Below are positions 27,871 through 34,998 of a DNA stretch of 35,044 nucleotides, piece after piece. Both the position numbers and the translations under genes were made by a program. Source of the stretch: Chloroflexota bacterium (GTDB lineage: Bacteria > Chloroflexota > Anaerolineae > CG2-30-64-16). Within the stretch, counting starts at the first letter, position 1. The number at the start of each line of letters is the position of its first letter. A model generated the notes under the pieces. It was not told the origin of the DNA and did no database searches. It saw only the letters and a program-made list of their open reading frames with translations. The stretch spans positions 1 to 35,044 of the forward strand of contig VGOD01000032.1 of assembly GCA_016876015.1 (NCBI GenBank), given 5' to 3'.

Positions 27871-28461
27871 ATGCGCCATCTACTCGTGTTGGCAGTTATC
27901 GTGTTGGCAGCGACCGCCTGCGGGTCGCGCAGCTCGGCAAAGGATACGGCGGTCGAGGAATACGCGGTCTTCAGCGCCTTGCTGGAGACAAGCTGGCAAT
28001 TCGGCCGCGGCGCGCCGGTTAAGCGCGTGGTGGTTAGCGATCGCACCGCGGTGCGCGGCAGCCAGGAGGAATTCGGCCGGATGTTGGACTATGCGGCGAA
28101 GCAGACGCCGGCCATCACGTCTGACATGAGCGCGGACATGCGGTCCAGGAACACTCAGCCGCGCGCCATCGAGTCGCGCTTGCGGTTGAGCTTCGACTAC
28201 GTCCTGCTGAATCAGCAGGAGCGCAGCCAGTTCTCGCCGGGCGTCCGGGAGCAGAGCTGCGCCGACGCCTTTCAGGCGAAGTACGGCGACAGCTACGGGG
28301 TGGCGACCTTCTCGCGGCCCGGTTTCAACAAGGCCAGGGACAAGGCCGTCATCTACTTCGAGACCTCCTCCTGCGGCGTCGGCGCAGGGTTCGTAGTCTT
28401 GATGACGAAGACAGCCGGCGCCTGGAAGATCAATGAGCGCACCCTCGTCTGGTTCCAATGA
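27871..28461 (+). CDS. Lipoprotein of unknown function
   Basis: A 196-residue protein with a clear lipoprotein signal: MRHLLVLAVIVLAATAC, C17 being the lipidated residue. The mature part begins with DTAVEEYAVFSALLETSW, then has mixed alpha/beta character and ends in a strand-rich region (AVIYFETSSCGVGAGFVVLMT, ending AWKINERTLVWFQ) resembling the tail of small exported alpha/beta proteins. Two other cysteines are present (QSCADAF and SSCGVG) and could form a disulfide. I recognise no family. ATG 27871 was chosen because GGAG lies 6 nt upstream. The next gene follows after 21 bp, so the two are probably cotranscribed, but there is no obvious functional link. Confidence 0.82.
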   Translation: MRHLLVLAVIVLAATACGSRSSAKDTAVEEYAVFSALLETSWQFGRGAPVKRVVVSDRTAVRGSQEEFGRMLDYAAKQTPAITSDMSADMRSRNTQPRAIESRLRLSFDYVLLNQQERSQFSPGVREQSCADAFQAKYGDSYGVATFSRPGFNKARDKAVIYFETSSCGVGAGFVVLMTKTAGAWKINERTLVWFQ

Positions 28462-28482
28462 GCTGATTCCGGAGGTCCACAT

Positions 28483-29400
28483 ATGACCGTCACGCAATGG
28501 CTGGATGATCGCCAGGCGATCCTGCTGGATGGCGCTATGGGTACCCAACTGGCCGTCGCGGGTCTGAGCATGGGCGGCCAGAACAGCGTCCACCACCCCG
28601 ACCAGGTCCTGGCGGTTCACCGGGCCTACGCCGCGACCGGCTGCGACATCTTGATCACCAACACGTTGACCATGAACCGGATCTACATCGAGACACATGG
28701 CGTCGGTGTGGACGTGGAGGAGGTGAACCTGGCCGCCGCGCAACTGGCCAGGGCCGCGGCCGGTCCAGGACAGTATGTGTTGGGCGACCTCAGCGCGACG
28801 GGACAGATGCTCGCGCCCTTTGGCGAGTATGCCGAGGCGCAGTTCTACGAAACGTTCCGGGAGCAGGCCGTCTGCCTGCTGACCGGGGGCGTGGATGGCT
28901 TCATCGTCGAGACGATGATTGACCTGCGCGAGGCGCTGTGCGCGGTGCGCGCCTGTCGCGCGGTGGCAGACCTGCCCGTGCTGGTCTCGCTGGCATTTCA
29001 GACCACGCGGCGCGGCGGGCGCACGGTGATGGGCGATTCCGCGCGCGACGCGGCCATCGCCCTGGCCGGGGCGGGCGCGGCGGCCGTCGGCGCCAACTGC
29101 GGCGATCTCACTCCCGACGAAACAGCCATCATCGTTGCCACGATGCGGGATGCTGTGACTCTGCCGATCCTGGCGCAGCCGAACGCCGGCCGGCCGAAGC
29201 TGATCAACGGCCAGACGATCTTCGACATGACGCCGGAGGCGTTCGGACAGGGGATCGCGGCGTGTCTCGAGGCGGGCGCAACGCTGGTGGGCGGCTGCTG
29301 CGGCACATCGCCGCAGCACATTCGCGCGGCCAAGAAGGCGGTCGAAGCATTCCGCGCGCGCCTGACTTGCGCCGCTTACTTACAGGAGTTACGCAGTTAG
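28483..29400 (+). CDS. Homocysteine S-methyltransferase domain protein (stand-alone)
   Basis: A 305-residue zinc-dependent methyltransferase of the type forming the N-terminal domain of MetH and the BHMT/MmuM proteins. It transfers a methyl group to homocysteine, from a donor I cannot identify here. The zinc cysteines are all present: C206 in GANCGD and C272-C273 in GGCCGTSP. The opening ILLDGAMGTQL and the ILITNTLTMNR strand are typical. The start has GGAGG 8 nt upstream. The last eight residues (AYLQELRS) and the TAG stop overlap the left edge of a MITE, so the original C-terminus was replaced. The rest of the fold is complete, so activity is probably kept. Confidence 0.93.
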   Translation: MTVTQWLDDRQAILLDGAMGTQLAVAGLSMGGQNSVHHPDQVLAVHRAYAATGCDILITNTLTMNRIYIETHGVGVDVEEVNLAAAQLARAAAGPGQYVLGDLSATGQMLAPFGEYAEAQFYETFREQAVCLLTGGVDGFIVETMIDLREALCAVRACRAVADLPVLVSLAFQTTRRGGRTVMGDSARDAAIALAGAGAAAVGANCGDLTPDETAIIVATMRDAVTLPILAQPNAGRPKLINGQTIFDMTPEAFGQGIAACLEAGATLVGGCCGTSPQHIRAAKKAVEAFRARLTCAAYLQELRS

Positions 29401-29514
29401 CCCGATTTTCGGCCACGAATTTCACGAATTGACACGAAAAGACCTGAGAATTCGTGCTAATTCGTGTCATTCGTGGCTGCTCCCCGTCCCATACTGCGTA
29501 AGTCCTGTTACTTA
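29376..29514. mobile_element. MITE with 15-bp terminal inverted repeats and 7-bp target duplication
   Basis: CAGGAGTTACGCAGT (29383-29397) is inverted at 29493-29507 with one mismatch, defining a 125-bp element. It is flanked on both sides by the direct repeat TTACTTA (29376-29382 and 29508-29514), the signature of a target-site duplication. Inside, GCCACGAAT (29412-29420) is inverted at 29469-29477 with further ACGAATT units, so the interior also forms a long hairpin. There is no room for a transposase. The insertion lies at the 3' end of the methyltransferase gene and directly upstream of the RNA ligase ribosome binding site. Confidence 0.88.
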
Positions 29515-29527
29515 ATAGGAGGGCTAT

Positions 29528-30529
29528 ATGCGCAAACTTGCAACGATTCAGGTCATCCGAGAGCTGGAACCGATCCCCAACGCCGATCGCATCGTGTTGG
29601 CGCGCTTTCAGGATGTCGGCTGGCAGTGTGTGGTGGCCAAAGATGACGGCTTCAGCGTCGGCGATTTCGCGGTGTTCCTGGAAGTGGACAGCCTGGTGGA
29701 TGTGACGCAGGAGCGGTTTGCGTTCATGGCCGCGCGCAAGGGGCGGGTGCGCACGATACGGCTGCGCGGCGTGTGGTCGCAGGGCCTGGCGCTGCCGCTG
29801 TCCAAGTTCCCGGAACTCGCGGGTCTGCCATTGGCCAGCGGGCTGGACATCACCGACGCGCTGGGCATCCAGCAGTACGTCCCGCCAGAGCCGGTCTCGG
29901 TCGGCGGGGATGCGCTCGGCCATTTCCCCGGCTTCATCCCCAAGACCGATGAGCCGCGGGTGCAAGCATATCCGGCCGTGTTGGACGAGCTGCGCGGTCT
30001 GCCGGCCGTCGCAACCGTGAAGTGCGACGGCTCCAGCGGCACGGTCTATCGGTGGCAAGACCACTTCGGCGTCTGTTCGCGCAACCTGGAGTTGAAGGAG
30101 ACCGCGGAGAACGCCTTCTGGAAGGTCGCGCGCAAGTACGATCTTGTCGAACGGCTGCCCGAAGGCTACGCGGTGCAGTTCGAGGCGTGCGGTGAGGGGA
30201 TCCAAAAGAACCGCCTGGGCATTCGGGGAGTGGACGGCTTCGTGTTCAACGTGTGGAGCATCCCCGAAAGCCGCTACTTCGACCACGAGCAGACCAGGGC
30301 CTTCGCGCAGTCGCTCGGCTTGCCGGTCGTGCCTGAAGCGCGGCGCTGGGAGGCCTTCGACGGCTCGCTGGAAGAGCTGCTGGTCATGGCCCAGGGGGTC
30401 TATCCGGGCACATCCAACCAGCGCGAGGGGATCGTCATCCGGCCTCTACAGGAGACTTACTCACCGACCCTCGCCAGCCGGCTGAGTTTCAAGGTGCTGA
30501 ACAACGTGTTCCTGTTGGCAGAGGATTGA
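29528..30529 (+). CDS. RNA ligase, DRB0094/Rnl5 type
   Basis: A 333-residue ATP-dependent RNA ligase. The N-terminal about 120 residues form an OB-fold-like module (MRKLATIQVIRELEPIPNAD start), as in the Deinococcus enzyme DraRnl. The nucleotidyltransferase motifs are in order: motif I K165-C-D-G (lysyl-AMP residue), CSRNLELKE (183-191), an FEACGEGIQ strand near 218-226, VDGFVFNVWS (235-244), motif IV EGIVIRP (300-306) and motif V SFKVLNN (320-326, K322). DraRnl seals nicks whose 3'-OH side is RNA, which suggests an RNA repair role. The start has GGAGG 5 nt upstream. A MITE sits just before the ribosome binding site, so the promoter may lie in or beyond that element. A palindromic repeat follows the stop. 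Confidence 0.93.
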   Translation: MRKLATIQVIRELEPIPNADRIVLARFQDVGWQCVVAKDDGFSVGDFAVFLEVDSLVDVTQERFAFMAARKGRVRTIRLRGVWSQGLALPLSKFPELAGLPLASGLDITDALGIQQYVPPEPVSVGGDALGHFPGFIPKTDEPRVQAYPAVLDELRGLPAVATVKCDGSSGTVYRWQDHFGVCSRNLELKETAENAFWKVARKYDLVERLPEGYAVQFEACGEGIQKNRLGIRGVDGFVFNVWSIPESRYFDHEQTRAFAQSLGLPVVPEARRWEAFDGSLEELLVMAQGVYPGTSNQREGIVIRPLQETYSPTLASRLSFKVLNNVFLLAED

Positions 30530-30535
30530 CGAACC

Positions 30536-30568
30536 AGACCCTAAGGGTCTCAGAGACCCTTAGGGTCT
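30536..30568. terminator. Palindromic repeat acting as probable bidirectional terminator
   Basis: AGACCCTAAGGGTCTC (30536-30551) is exactly inverted at 30553-30568, and each arm is itself a palindrome, followed by TT. It fills the 46-bp gap between the converging RNA ligase and M42 genes. It has the same architecture as the repeat at 17751-17783. Confidence 0.7.
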
Positions 30569-30575
30569 TTCGGCG

Positions 30576-31634
30576 TCACGGCGTGAAGTCGGTATCATCC
30601 TTGACGCGCTGGATGAACGCGGCCAACAGCCGCGAGACGTTGGCCAGGTCCTCTAGCGAGAGGATCTCGGCCGCGGTGTGCATGTAGCGCAATGGGATGC
30701 TCACCAGCCCGGTGGCGACCCCCGCGCGCGTCAACTGGATGGCGTTGGCGTCGGTGCCAGTGCCGCCCGGCGCCGCCTCGAGCTGGTAGGGGATGCCCTC
30801 CGCCTCGGCCGCCTCGATCAACATGCGCTCGACCACCGGGTTGATGTTGGGCCCGCGCGCGATCGCCGGGCCGGCGCCCAGCCGAATGCCACCCACGCGC
30901 TTGCGCTCGATGTGCGGATGATCGCTTGCATGGCTCACATCCACCGCCACGCCGATCTTGGGGTCTATGCCGAAGGCGCTGGTGCGCGCGCCCCGCAACC
31001 CCACCTCCTCTTGCACCGTCGAGACTGCATAGACAGCCGCATCGAATGTCTTGCCGGCCAGCAGGCGTAACACCTCGCCCACCGCAAAGCTGCCGGCCTT
31101 GTCGTCGAACCCGCGCGAGGCGGCTACCTGGCCGCGCATGATCTCGAAGCCCTCGGCATAGGTGACCGGATCGCCCACCCGCACCAGCGACTCGGCCTCC
31201 TTGCGATCTTTGACACCGATGTCAATCCACAAGTCTTCGATCTCCGCCTTCTTCTTGCGATCCTCCTCGGTCATCACGTGGATGGCCTTCTTGCCGGTGA
31301 CGCCGGGCACGGGGCCATTGCGCGTGTGGATGCGGACGCGGCGGCCGGGGATGATGTTGAGATCGAAGCCGCCGATGGTCCTGAAGAAGATGAAGCCCTC
31401 GTCGTTGATGTAGTTGACCATGAAGCCCAACTCGTCAACGTGGCCCGCCAGCAAGATGCGCGTCGGACCGCCTTCGTGCAGCGCGGCGATGCAATTGCCG
31501 TGTACGTCGGTGGCGACCCGCTCGGCGTAGCGCGCCATGTAGTCTCGCCACACTCTCTGGGCCGGCTGCTCGAATCCCGATGGACTCGGGGCCTCCACCA
31601 GCTCCTTCAGGAACGCCAATGATGTGTCTTCCAT
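30576..31634 (-). CDS. M42 family aminopeptidase (TET/glutamyl aminopeptidase type)
   Basis: A 352-residue cobalt/zinc aminopeptidase of the family that forms dodecameric tetrahedral particles. The metal site and catalytic residues are complete: H65 and D67 in AGHVDELGF, D177/D178 in RGFDDKAGS, E209-E210 in VQEEVGLRG, D232 in VDVSHASD and H319 in RYMHTAAE. ATG 31634 has GAGG 8 nt upstream and starts at the family's usual first residue; the open frame continues far upstream, but that part is antisense-frame sequence within the M24 gene. It lies 14 bp behind the M24 peptidase gene, so the two are cotranscribed and probably act in sequence on cytoplasmic peptides. Confidence 0.95.
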   Translation of the reverse strand: MEDTSLAFLKELVEAPSPSGFEQPAQRVWRDYMARYAERVATDVHGNCIAALHEGGPTRILLAGHVDELGFMVNYINDEGFIFFRTIGGFDLNIIPGRRVRIHTRNGPVPGVTGKKAIHVMTEEDRKKKAEIEDLWIDIGVKDRKEAESLVRVGDPVTYAEGFEIMRGQVAASRGFDDKAGSFAVGEVLRLLAGKTFDAAVYAVSTVQEEVGLRGARTSAFGIDPKIGVAVDVSHASDHPHIERKRVGGIRLGAGPAIARGPNINPVVERMLIEAAEAEGIPYQLEAAPGGTGTDANAIQLTRAGVATGLVSIPLRYMHTAAEILSLEDLANVSRLLAAFIQRVKDDTDFTP

Positions 31635-31648
31635 GTTGTAGCCTCTTG

Positions 31649-32935
31649 CTATATCAGATAGAACCCGGTTTGCCGGCCGTCCAGCGGCCGGCACCCGGCT
31701 TCGGTGAACACCACGTCCTCTTCCAGCCCCAGCCGGACTTCCTGGCCGTTCCATTCGGCGATCGGCTCCGCGGCCGATAGCTCCATGGTGAACGCCTCGT
31801 TGAACTCCAGCGCGACATCGCCGCGGCCCGGACAGGCTTCCTGCTCCCACGGCAGCCCGATCAACGGACCAGGTTCGTGCAGGAAATGGCCGAGGGAGTG
31901 CGAATAGACCTTGGGGTTTGGCACGCCTTCTGCCCGCGCGCGCTCCAGGATATTCTTCAGCAGTTGGTTGCCGGTCAGCCCGCGGCGAAACTCGGCCATG
32001 AAGATGTCTTGCAGCCGGCCCGTGGCCGCCATCAGCGCCTTCATGCCCGGGGGCGCATCGCGCTCGCCACCCGCCAACACATAGGCCCACTGCTGATGAT
32101 CGGAGTTCAGGCGCAGATAGCGGATGCCCACGTCGCAATGGATGAAGTCGCCCGGCCGGATCACCTGGTCGTCTGGCCCATACTGATGGCGTGCAGCGTC
32201 GCTGCGAATCAGATTGAAGAAGGGCTTGAAGCTCGGTTCCAGGCCCAGATCAGCGCAGCGTTGCCAGTAATGCCAGACCAGGTCGTTCGTCGTGGTCACG
32301 CCCGGCACGATGGCCTGCCGGCTATAGCACTCGGCGATCAGGCGATGGGCCACGCCGACGACATGCTCGAAAAGGACGATCTCGTCCGGGGTCAGGGTCG
32401 CCAGCCAGCGAGTCGCCAACGGCTCGGCCGACGTCAGGCGTTCTACGTATCTGGGGGGCAGTTTTGCGGTCAACTGCTGATAGAGGTTGTGCGTCAGGCC
32501 GCCGGCTGCCCACTGCGTAGACCCGATGTTGATGCCGATGCGCTGCGGATCACGCTCCTCGACGATCTTGCACAACAGCGGCCACTGCTCGCGCTCCAGT
32601 TGGCCGCGATAGGGCCGATCGTAGAGATCGTGCGTGTTCGTGCCAGAGATGTTGATGCGCTCGACGCCGGCTTCCGCGCTGCGATCGTAGAACACCAGCG
32701 CCTGGAGGATTGGATGCCAGGTGTCCATCGGCGTCAAGGTGGTGTACACAGGATCGAGATCGTCCTCCTGGCAGAGGATCAGCCACATGTCCAGGCCCGC
32801 CTCACGCATGGCGACCGGCAGGATCGTCTCGAGCCGTTGGCGCAGAAGACGGTTCGTCACCTCGGCGCGCTGGCGCATGGGCAAGACGGTGATGGAGTTG
32901 GCCGTGTGACCTGTAGACAACGCGAACTTACTCAT
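31649..32935 (-). CDS. M24 family metallopeptidase (Xaa-Pro peptidase-like)
   Basis: A 428-residue two-domain protein. The N-terminal domain (about 20-180) starts RQRAEVTNRLLRQRLETILP and is the creatinase-like N domain. The C-terminal domain has the pita-bread metal site: D268 in HCDVG, D279 in LNSDHQ, H346 or H350 in YSHSLGHFLHEPG, E385 in TMELSAAEP, and E405/E406 in LEEDVVF. All five ligands of the dinuclear site appear present. Members cleave the N-terminal residue next to proline, but specificity cannot be told. ATG 32935 has GAGGAG 6 nt upstream. It is the first gene of an M24-M42 operon and starts just after a cluster of palindromic repeats. Confidence 0.93.
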   Translation of the reverse strand: MSKFALSTGHTANSITVLPMRQRAEVTNRLLRQRLETILPVAMREAGLDMWLILCQEDDLDPVYTTLTPMDTWHPILQALVFYDRSAEAGVERINISGTNTHDLYDRPYRGQLEREQWPLLCKIVEERDPQRIGINIGSTQWAAGGLTHNLYQQLTAKLPPRYVERLTSAEPLATRWLATLTPDEIVLFEHVVGVAHRLIAECYSRQAIVPGVTTTNDLVWHYWQRCADLGLEPSFKPFFNLIRSDAARHQYGPDDQVIRPGDFIHCDVGIRYLRLNSDHQQWAYVLAGGERDAPPGMKALMAATGRLQDIFMAEFRRGLTGNQLLKNILERARAEGVPNPKVYSHSLGHFLHEPGPLIGLPWEQEACPGRGDVALEFNEAFTMELSAAEPIAEWNGQEVRLGLEEDVVFTEAGCRPLDGRQTGFYLI

Positions 32936-32991
32936 GCAGTTCTCCTCACTGTCGGTATCTTACCAGTCAAATTCCTCCAACAGGCAAGAAT

Positions 32992-33052
32992 CTCACGCAA
33001 AGCCGCAAAGTCGCAAAGGGCTTTCTTGGCGTTCTTTGCGCCTTTGCGTGAG
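32992..33052. repeat. CGCAAAG palindrome with tandem octamer units
   Basis: CTCACGCAAAG (32992-33002) is inverted exactly as CTTTGCGTGAG (33042-33052), and the adjoining CGCAAAG (33004-33010) and CTTTGCG (33034-33040) extend the stem to 18 of 19 pairs. The left arm is a tandem run of 8-bp units ending in CGCAAAG. It lies between the M24 start and the sulfatase stop, next to a second repeat. Confidence 0.85.
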
Positions 33053-33058
33053 TCCCGG

Positions 33059-33092
33059 TGGGCAGGCGCAAGGCCGTACCCCTACCCCAGAT
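33059..33092. repeat. GTAGGGGC element, right-half copy at the sulfatase 3' end
   Basis: This stretch matches the right half of the element at 21007-21094 (GGGCAGGCGCAAGGCC, then CCCCTACCCC and GATT). The left half is absent; its place is taken by the CGCAAAG palindrome. The TAG stop codon of the sulfatase (33082-33084) is inside the shared sequence. Confidence 0.75.
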
Positions 33093-34668
33093 TGTAGAAC
33101 CAGCGCCGATCGTCGCGGCGCTGGCTGTGCTCGTCAATGTACCACCAATCATCGCTGAATGCCTTGCGGCCCTGGCCCGCAACTCCCGCCAGCGCGATCT
33201 GGCCCTTGCCGGTGACCGGTTCCTTCGCGCCATCGAGGCGGGGGTCGGCATAGCGTACGAACCAGGCCTCCAGCTCAGCTTCTAACTCCGCGCAGCGATC
33301 CTGCTGTTCAGGAACGATCGCCAGGTTGCGCTCTTCCTGTGGATCGTTGACCAGGTCGTAGAGCTCGTGAGGGCCGTAGGGATAGCGATGGATGTACTTC
33401 CACCCGGTCGTGCGGATCATGCGCACGGGGCCGTACTCATCGAAAACGACGACGTGCTCGCAGCCGGGCAGCGTCTGACCCCGCAGCAGCGGCGCAAAGC
33501 TGCGACCGGGCAGACCGTCGAGGTCGAAGCCTGCCGGCCGGTTCGACTGGGTCGGCTGGCTTGCCTGGTAAGGGCGATGAGCCTGTCGAACCGGGCCGGC
33601 CAGCCCAGGATCGAGCAACCCGGTGTAGTCGAGCAGCGTCGGCAGAAGGTCGTACTGGCTGAGCAGATCGCGACAGACTGCGCCTGCCGGAACATGACTC
33701 GGCCGCGCCATCAGCATCGGCGCCTTCACCGACGTGTCGTACATGTTCAGGGGGAAGGTGCCGTTGCCCTTGCCCCAGATGCCGTGGTGGCCCATGTTCA
33801 TGCCGTTATCGCTGGTGAAGATGACAAGCGTGTTCTCGCGCACGCCAAGCTCATCCAGCTTTGCCAGGAGCTGCCCCATCCCGCGGTCCACGCCGGTGAT
33901 CGCGGCGTAGTAGCCGCTGAGCAGCTCGCGGCGCTTCGCGCCGGCCCCGCGCGGCGCGCTGTTGATCTGCCACGGGTGGCCGCCAGGCACGACCGGGCAG
34001 GTGTCGAAAGGGCAATCGGCGTAGAGCGCGACCAGGTCATCAGGATGCTGGCCGCGTCCCCACGGTGAGTGCGGCGCGGTGTAGTGGACGCTGAGGTAGA
34101 ACGCCGCGTCCGACTGCCGTTGGGCGTCCAGGAACTCCAGCCCGCCCTCGGTGATGACATCGGTCAGGTAGCGCGAGTCCTGCTCAAGCTTGCCGTCCCG
34201 GATCAGAAAGGCGTTGTAGTAGTCGCCGCCGCCCCAGGGGAATATGTTCCAGTAGGTGAATCCTTTCTGCGGCGTCAGGCTATCGCCCAGATGCCACTTG
34301 CCGCTGATGCCACAGACGTAGCCGGCCTCTGCCAGCGCGTCCGTGTAGCCGCGCATCTCCTTCAGATACTCGATGGCGCGGTCGTCATCCCAGCCATGCT
34401 GGGCGCTGAGGGCGTTCAGATTGCCCTTGCGAATCCAATCGTGGACCCCGTGTTGCGAGGGAATCCGGCCGGTCAAGATCGAGGCGCGCGCCGGCGAGCA
34501 GACCGGCGACGCGCAGAAGAAGTTCTCGAAGCGGATGCCGGAAGCGGCCAGGCGATCCAGGTTGGGCGTGATGATCTCGTCGTTCCCTGCCGCGGTCAGG
34601 GCCCACGCGCCCTGGTCGTCGGTGAGCACGAAGAGGATGTTGGGACGTTGGGGGTCTTTGCTGGCCAT
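33082..34668 (-). CDS. Sulfatase (arylsulfatase-type) with an in-frame palindrome insertion
   Basis: A 528-residue type I sulfatase that removes sulfate from sulfated carbohydrates or aryl esters. The formylglycine motif is C57-S-P-A-R61, a natural variant of CxPSR, so activation by a formylglycine-generating enzyme is implied. Metal and substrate residues are visible: DD at 17-18, GKWHLG at 123-128, TAPHSPW, and SDNGMNMGHHG. There is no signal peptide, which is unusual for a glycan sulfatase and suggests cytoplasmic action on imported material or an undetected export route. Residues about 357-379 (GPVRQAHRPYQASQPTQSNR in the middle) are encoded by a palindromic repeat and are foreign to the family. 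ATG 34668 has GAGG 7 nt upstream. It lies 8 bp after a 61-codon glycosidase-tail frame. Confidence 0.93.
   Translation of the reverse strand: MASKDPQRPNILFVLTDDQGAWALTAAGNDEIITPNLDRLAASGIRFENFFCASPVCSPARASILTGRIPSQHGVHDWIRKGNLNALSAQHGWDDDRAIEYLKEMRGYTDALAEAGYVCGISGKWHLGDSLTPQKGFTYWNIFPWGGGDYYNAFLIRDGKLEQDSRYLTDVITEGGLEFLDAQRQSDAAFYLSVHYTAPHSPWGRGQHPDDLVALYADCPFDTCPVVPGGHPWQINSAPRGAGAKRRELLSGYYAAITGVDRGMGQLLAKLDELGVRENTLVIFTSDNGMNMGHHGIWGKGNGTFPLNMYDTSVKAPMLMARPSHVPAGAVCRDLLSQYDLLPTLLDYTGLLDPGLAGPVRQAHRPYQASQPTQSNRPAGFDLDGLPGRSFAPLLRGQTLPGCEHVVVFDEYGPVRMIRTTGWKYIHRYPYGPHELYDLVNDPQEERNLAIVPEQQDRCAELEAELEAWFVRYADPRLDGAKEPVTGKGQIALAGVAGQGRKAFSDDWWYIDEHSQRRDDRRWFYNLG
33533..33600. repeat. Palindromic element inserted in frame in the sulfatase gene
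   Basis: GCCGGCCGGTTCGAC (33533-33547) is inverted at 33585-33600 with one extra C. The interior contains GAGCCTGTCGAACC, resembling the TTCGACAGGCTC elements spread through many genomes. The insertion adds about 23 codons without a stop or frame change. Confidence 0.8.
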
Positions 34669-34676
34669 GCACCGCC

Positions 34677-34862
34677 TCAGATTTCGCTCAAGAGCATGTC
34701 AATCGCCGCCTGCGTCTCGTTCACTATCGCCACGCCATCGCCTGGGATTTCGATGCTGCCCGCTACGCCGCGGCCGCTGAGCAGCTCCATGCCCGCGGCC
34801 GCCAGACGGACGCGCACGGCCGAGCGGTCGTGGTTCAGATAACAGGCGAGGCCGAGGATCAT
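34677..34862 (-). CDS. 61-residue protein resembling a glycosidase C-terminal domain (probable remnant)
   Basis: A 61-codon frame with a strong ribosome binding site (AAGGAG, 7 nt before the ATG), 8 bp ahead of the sulfatase gene. The sequence YLNHDRSAVRVRLAAAGMEL, then SIEIPGDGVAIVNE, has the pattern of the small C-terminal beta domain of GH42/GH35-type beta-galactosidases, where a strand ends in LNH and another in GVAVL. Full-length enzymes are 600 residues or more, so this looks like a tail joined to the start signals of a lost gene. It may still be translated and could help couple translation of the sulfatase. The family match is from pattern only. Confidence 0.6.
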   Translation of the reverse strand: MILGLACYLNHDRSAVRVRLAAAGMELLSGRGVAGSIEIPGDGVAIVNETQAAIDMLLSEI

Positions 34863-34878
34863 TGCGGTGCTCCTTGAT

Positions 34879-34908
34879 TTGACAGGATGGCTGCAAGGCT
34901 AGTATAAA
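34879..34908 (+). promoter_or_regulatory. Consensus promoter reading out of the window
   Basis: TTGACA (34879-34884), an 18-bp spacer and TATAAA (34903-34908) face right, away from the sulfatase gene. The -10 box overlaps that of a minus-strand promoter. Confidence 0.6.
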
Positions 34909-34929
34909 CCGCGAGAGAGCGGAGGGCAA
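34901..34929 (-). promoter_or_regulatory. Candidate promoter for the glycosidase remnant and sulfatase
   Basis: On the minus strand TTGCCC (34929-34924), a 17-bp spacer and TATACT (34906-34901) would start transcription about 30 nt before ATG 34862. Confidence 0.5.
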
Positions 34930-34998
34930 ATGAGACGTACAGGGTCGAGAGACCACCGCATTCTATTCGCCAGAGGGTTATTCATGAGAGGTCGCGCT

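Noticed and set aside
27880..29319. A 479-codon minus-strand open frame
   Set aside because: Spans two plus-strand genes in antisense and has no ribosome binding site or family similarity.
31635..32138. Long N-terminal extension of the M42 peptidase
   Set aside because: The extra 168 codons are antisense-frame sequence within the M24 gene; the family start and a ribosome binding site are at 31634.
33540..33592. GGTTCGAC resembling a tRNA T-arm
   Set aside because: No acceptor stem, anticodon arm or CCA context; it is one arm of a palindromic element within the sulfatase gene.
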